The translations under genes and the position numbers were made by a program. From Bacillus subtilis (GTDB lineage Bacteria; Pseudomonadota; Alphaproteobacteria; Rhizobiales; Rhizobiaceae), in NCBI GenBank assembly GCA_021733665.1, contig JAHREI010000009.1, positions 1 through 64,000 of the forward strand: a DNA stretch of 64,000 bases, given 5' to 3'. Below, one piece after another: positions 62,119-64,000 of this stretch; the first letter of the stretch is position 1; each line of letters begins with the position of its first letter. The notes below the pieces were generated by a model. The model was not told where the DNA came from, ran no database searches, and worked only from the letters and a program-made list of their open reading frames with translations.

Positions 62119-62509
62119 TCACTCTGACACAATCTCACTTCAACTGCCGCCTTCTTACACATGAAGGAACAGTCACCGGACTATGACAGAATGGACGCCG
62201 AGACTTTAAGGAATAGATAAAACGCGGCACCCAGACAGCTCGCAAAGCCTTTTTTACACGAAAAACAGGCAGCTTCTGTGTCTATGGTAAACGGAATATT
62301 TCCAGCACTTAATCACGGAAAGACAATGTTAAAGACATTTTATCAGAATCTTCAGAAATATGTCCGATGCTGGGAAATGTGCCGGAAAACCGTCCATATT
62401 AATAGCGACAACAGGATTATGCTTTATAGATATATGAATATTACGAATTTCATATATTGGCTGAGATCAACCCCCCACGAGAGAATGTAAACGGGCAGGA
62501 ACACAGATC
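62119..62509. other. Gap between the DivJ-like gene and the DUF5330 gene
   Basis: About 390 AT-rich bases. It should hold two divergent promoters. An open frame of 70 codons at 62278-62490 has no ribosome site and an atypical composition, so I do not call it a gene. Confidence 0.5.
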
Positions 62510-62923
62510 ATGAGATTTCTGCTTAAATGTATTTTCTGGCTGGGAGGCGTCTTTTTGCTGATGCCTGGTATTATGGGAAAGCAAGCCGATAATCCTGCAT
62601 CGCAACCCCAAAGCAATCGTGCTGTACAGACCACGCCCCAAACGCCGCCTGATCAGAATGCACCAGCGGATTTGGTAGAACAATGGTTGCAAGCGGGTAA
62701 AACCCTGCAGGAAATCAGTACATTTTGTGATCGCAACCCTGCGCTCTGCATGGCAGGAAAAGCCACCGCACAACAGGCCGGTGAACAGGCATTACTGCGC
62801 GCCAAAGATGCTTTGGACAGTTTTGCAACACCAGCACCAGCAGCTCAGCAACAGCCGGTGCCATCACCAGCTGCACAATCTGTTCTTGTTAGAATTCCTG
62901 TACCAACACCCCGCCCACAATAA
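62510..62923 (+). CDS. DUF5330 family protein
   Basis: 137 residues: a short N-terminal membrane helix or signal (3-22), a conserved centre QEISTFCDRNPALCMAGKATAQ with two cysteines, and a Pro/Ala/Gln-rich C-terminus ending PVPTPRPQ. The centre is the DUF5330 signature of Hyphomicrobiales. It is probably periplasmic and anchored. Function is unknown. Confidence 0.82.
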   Translation: MRFLLKCIFWLGGVFLLMPGIMGKQADNPASQPQSNRAVQTTPQTPPDQNAPADLVEQWLQAGKTLQEISTFCDRNPALCMAGKATAQQAGEQALLRAKDALDSFATPAPAAQQQPVPSPAAQSVLVRIPVPTPRPQ

Positions 62924-63006
62924 ACACCTCTCTATCTGAAAACTTTCCATTTACGAATAAAATGGTCTATAAGCCGCTCAATATTGATAAAAATGCGGAG
63001 AGACCT

Positions 63007-63438
63007 ATGACAAATTCGAAGATCAGCACCATTGCTTCGGACTTTGAGTTTCTTGACGACTGGGAAGACCGCTACCGCTATGTGATTGAACTCGGACGCG
63101 ATTTGCAGCCTTATCCAGAAGAAGCCCGTGATGCAGATCATAAGGTTCCGGGCTGTGTCAGTCAGGTATGGCTGAAAACCACGCAGGGACAGGGTGCGGA
63201 TCCGGTGATGGAATTTCTCGGCGATTCCGATGCTCATATTGTGCGCGGTCTGGTCGCTATCTTGCTAGCGCTTTATTCCGGTGAAACAGCATCAGCAATT
63301 TTGAAAATTGATGCTGAGAATGTTCTCAAGAGCCTCGGGCTTGATGAGCATTTGACGCCACAACGCTCAAATGGCCTGCGCTCCATGGTGCAGCGCGTGC
63401 GCCATGACGCACAGGTTGCTTTACAGAACGTCGCCTGA
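63007..63438 (+). CDS. sufE: Cysteine desulfuration protein SufE
   Basis: 143 residues from ATG 63007, with GGAGAG five bases upstream; 62962 is an in-frame alternative without a site. The catalytic Cys50 lies in KVPGCVSQVWLKT. Conserved DWEDRYRYVIELGRDL is near the start and the C-terminal LGLDEHLTPQRSNGLRSMVQRV helix is present. SufE accepts persulfide sulfur from SufS for Fe-S cluster assembly. It is separate from the rest of a suf operon here. Confidence 0.95.
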   Translation: MTNSKISTIASDFEFLDDWEDRYRYVIELGRDLQPYPEEARDADHKVPGCVSQVWLKTTQGQGADPVMEFLGDSDAHIVRGLVAILLALYSGETASAILKIDAENVLKSLGLDEHLTPQRSNGLRSMVQRVRHDAQVALQNVA

Positions 63439-63448
63439 AAGTATAATA

Positions 63449-63475
63449 GCGCGTCTCCATTGGAGGCGCGCAAAT
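63449..63475. terminator. Hairpin between convergent sufE and DUF6456 genes
   Basis: GCGCGTCTCC (63449-63458) and GGAGGCGCGC (63462-63471) pair with one mismatch around a 3-nt loop. Only a weak T-tract follows. Confidence 0.55.
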
Positions 63476-63477
63476 AT

Positions 63478-63996
63478 TTACAGGGACGGCCGGAAATCCG
63501 GCGTTCCCCAATGATAGACAGGTGCTTCTGGCTTATCCGTCTTGCGGCCAGCCGTATAATGGCGATGGAGAATGCTGAGACCAGTTTTCAGCATCATTTT
63601 TGCAGAGCGTGCCGGCCATGACCGCTCACGTTCCACCAGCTCCAGACCTTTCAGAAAACAGCATATATCCAGCAGAACACCGGATAATTCGGGTCCAACG
63701 GCTTTAAGCGCTTTCTCAACCCTGTCCCGACAATCCAGAGCATGATCGCTCAATTCGGCCTGTGCGCCCCGCTCACCGCGGGAGCGTTTTGTAACACCTG
63801 TCTCCCAATTCATAGTTATGCGTGGCAACATATTGCCCCGTGTGAAATCTGCCCGCAAACGCTCTCCGGCCTGAAACTCCTCATCGCGGAGAAAACGCTG
63901 ACCTGTTTGCTTGTTCTTGCGATAGAGTAGTGCGAGCGGAGATTCCGCATGATTGACGGCAATCCCGGCGCTATTTACCGCAACATCTTTATGCAC
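63478..63996 (-). CDS. DUF6456 domain protein, possibly cut by the window edge
   Basis: 172 residues are visible from a GTG at 63996, but the frame has no stop before base 64000, so the true start may lie outside. The domain reads ESPLALLYRKNKQTGQRFLRDEEFQAGERLRADFTRGNMLPRITMNWE, then VEKALKAVGPELSGVLLDICCFLKGLELVERERSWPARSAKMMLKTGLSILHRHY. This is the DUF6456 pattern, a helical, probably DNA-binding domain of Hyphomicrobiales. Homologues often have a further N-terminal part. Confidence 0.82.
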   Translation of the reverse strand: MHKDVAVNSAGIAVNHAESPLALLYRKNKQTGQRFLRDEEFQAGERLRADFTRGNMLPRITMNWETGVTKRSRGERGAQAELSDHALDCRDRVEKALKAVGPELSGVLLDICCFLKGLELVERERSWPARSAKMMLKTGLSILHRHYTAGRKTDKPEAPVYHWGTPDFRPSL

Positions 63997-64000
63997 CGAA

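Noticed and set aside
62278-62490. 70-codon ORF between the DivJ-like gene and the DUF5330 gene
   Set aside because: No ribosome site, amino acid composition unlike neighbours, and no recognisable pattern.

Overview
The window is a chromosomal segment of an alphaproteobacterium of the order Hyphomicrobiales (Rhizobiales), most likely family Brucellaceae. The evidence is a divergent pair of Omp2-type porins, the cycHJKL-degP-two-component-glnE block, a feuP/feuQ pair and DUF proteins typical of this order. By eye the GC content is near 50 percent, lower than I expect for Brucella or Ochrobactrum proper, so a relative such as Pseudochrobactrum is plausible. The genus cannot be fixed from sequence reading alone.

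Layout. 0-4 kb is a slightly accessory edge with the 3' end of an IS110-family transposase, a DUF423 membrane protein and a lone tyrosine recombinase. 2-5.3 kb holds two near-identical porins in inverted orientation with a tRNA-Ser(GCU) between them. 5.3-19 kb is a mixed core region: a helix-hairpin-helix protein, a secreted repeat protein, YitT, a GST, a pair of coupled micro-proteins, AMP nucleosidase, an EEP hydrolase, ETF-ubiquinone oxidoreductase, a family 4-like UDG and two transporters. 19-39 kb carries pepN, a PleC-like kinase, glnE, an OmpR-type two-component pair, degP, the cytochrome c maturation operon cycHJKL, a surface-antigen lipoprotein and feuQ-feuP with a FeuN-like periplasmic gene.

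39.4-53.5 kb, all on the minus strand, is a complete-looking gene transfer agent (GTA) cluster of the RcGTA type, read from small terminase (g1) at the right to the megatron protein (g15) at the left. All structural genes are open, most are joined by 4-nt start/stop overlaps, and no integrase, repressor, replication or recognisable lysis gene is present. Three details in it are worth attention: a candidate -1 frameshift joining g10 and the tail chaperone g10.1, a perfect 21-bp tandem duplication that doubles the g10.1 start, and an extra 55-codon gene between g7 and g8.

54-64 kb returns to core genes: a class A penicillin-binding protein, a DUF1214/DUF1254 pair, DUF2336, DUF1491, a peptidoglycan-binding membrane protein, a DivJ-like kinase, DUF5330, sufE and DUF6456. 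The window therefore holds candidates for both kinases of the PleC/DivJ-DivK-CtrA cell-cycle circuit, with TTAA-N7-TTAA CtrA-type boxes upstream of pleC and near-consensus boxes upstream of the DUF2336 gene. Short palindromic repeats of the kind scattered through Brucellaceae genomes lie in several gene gaps.
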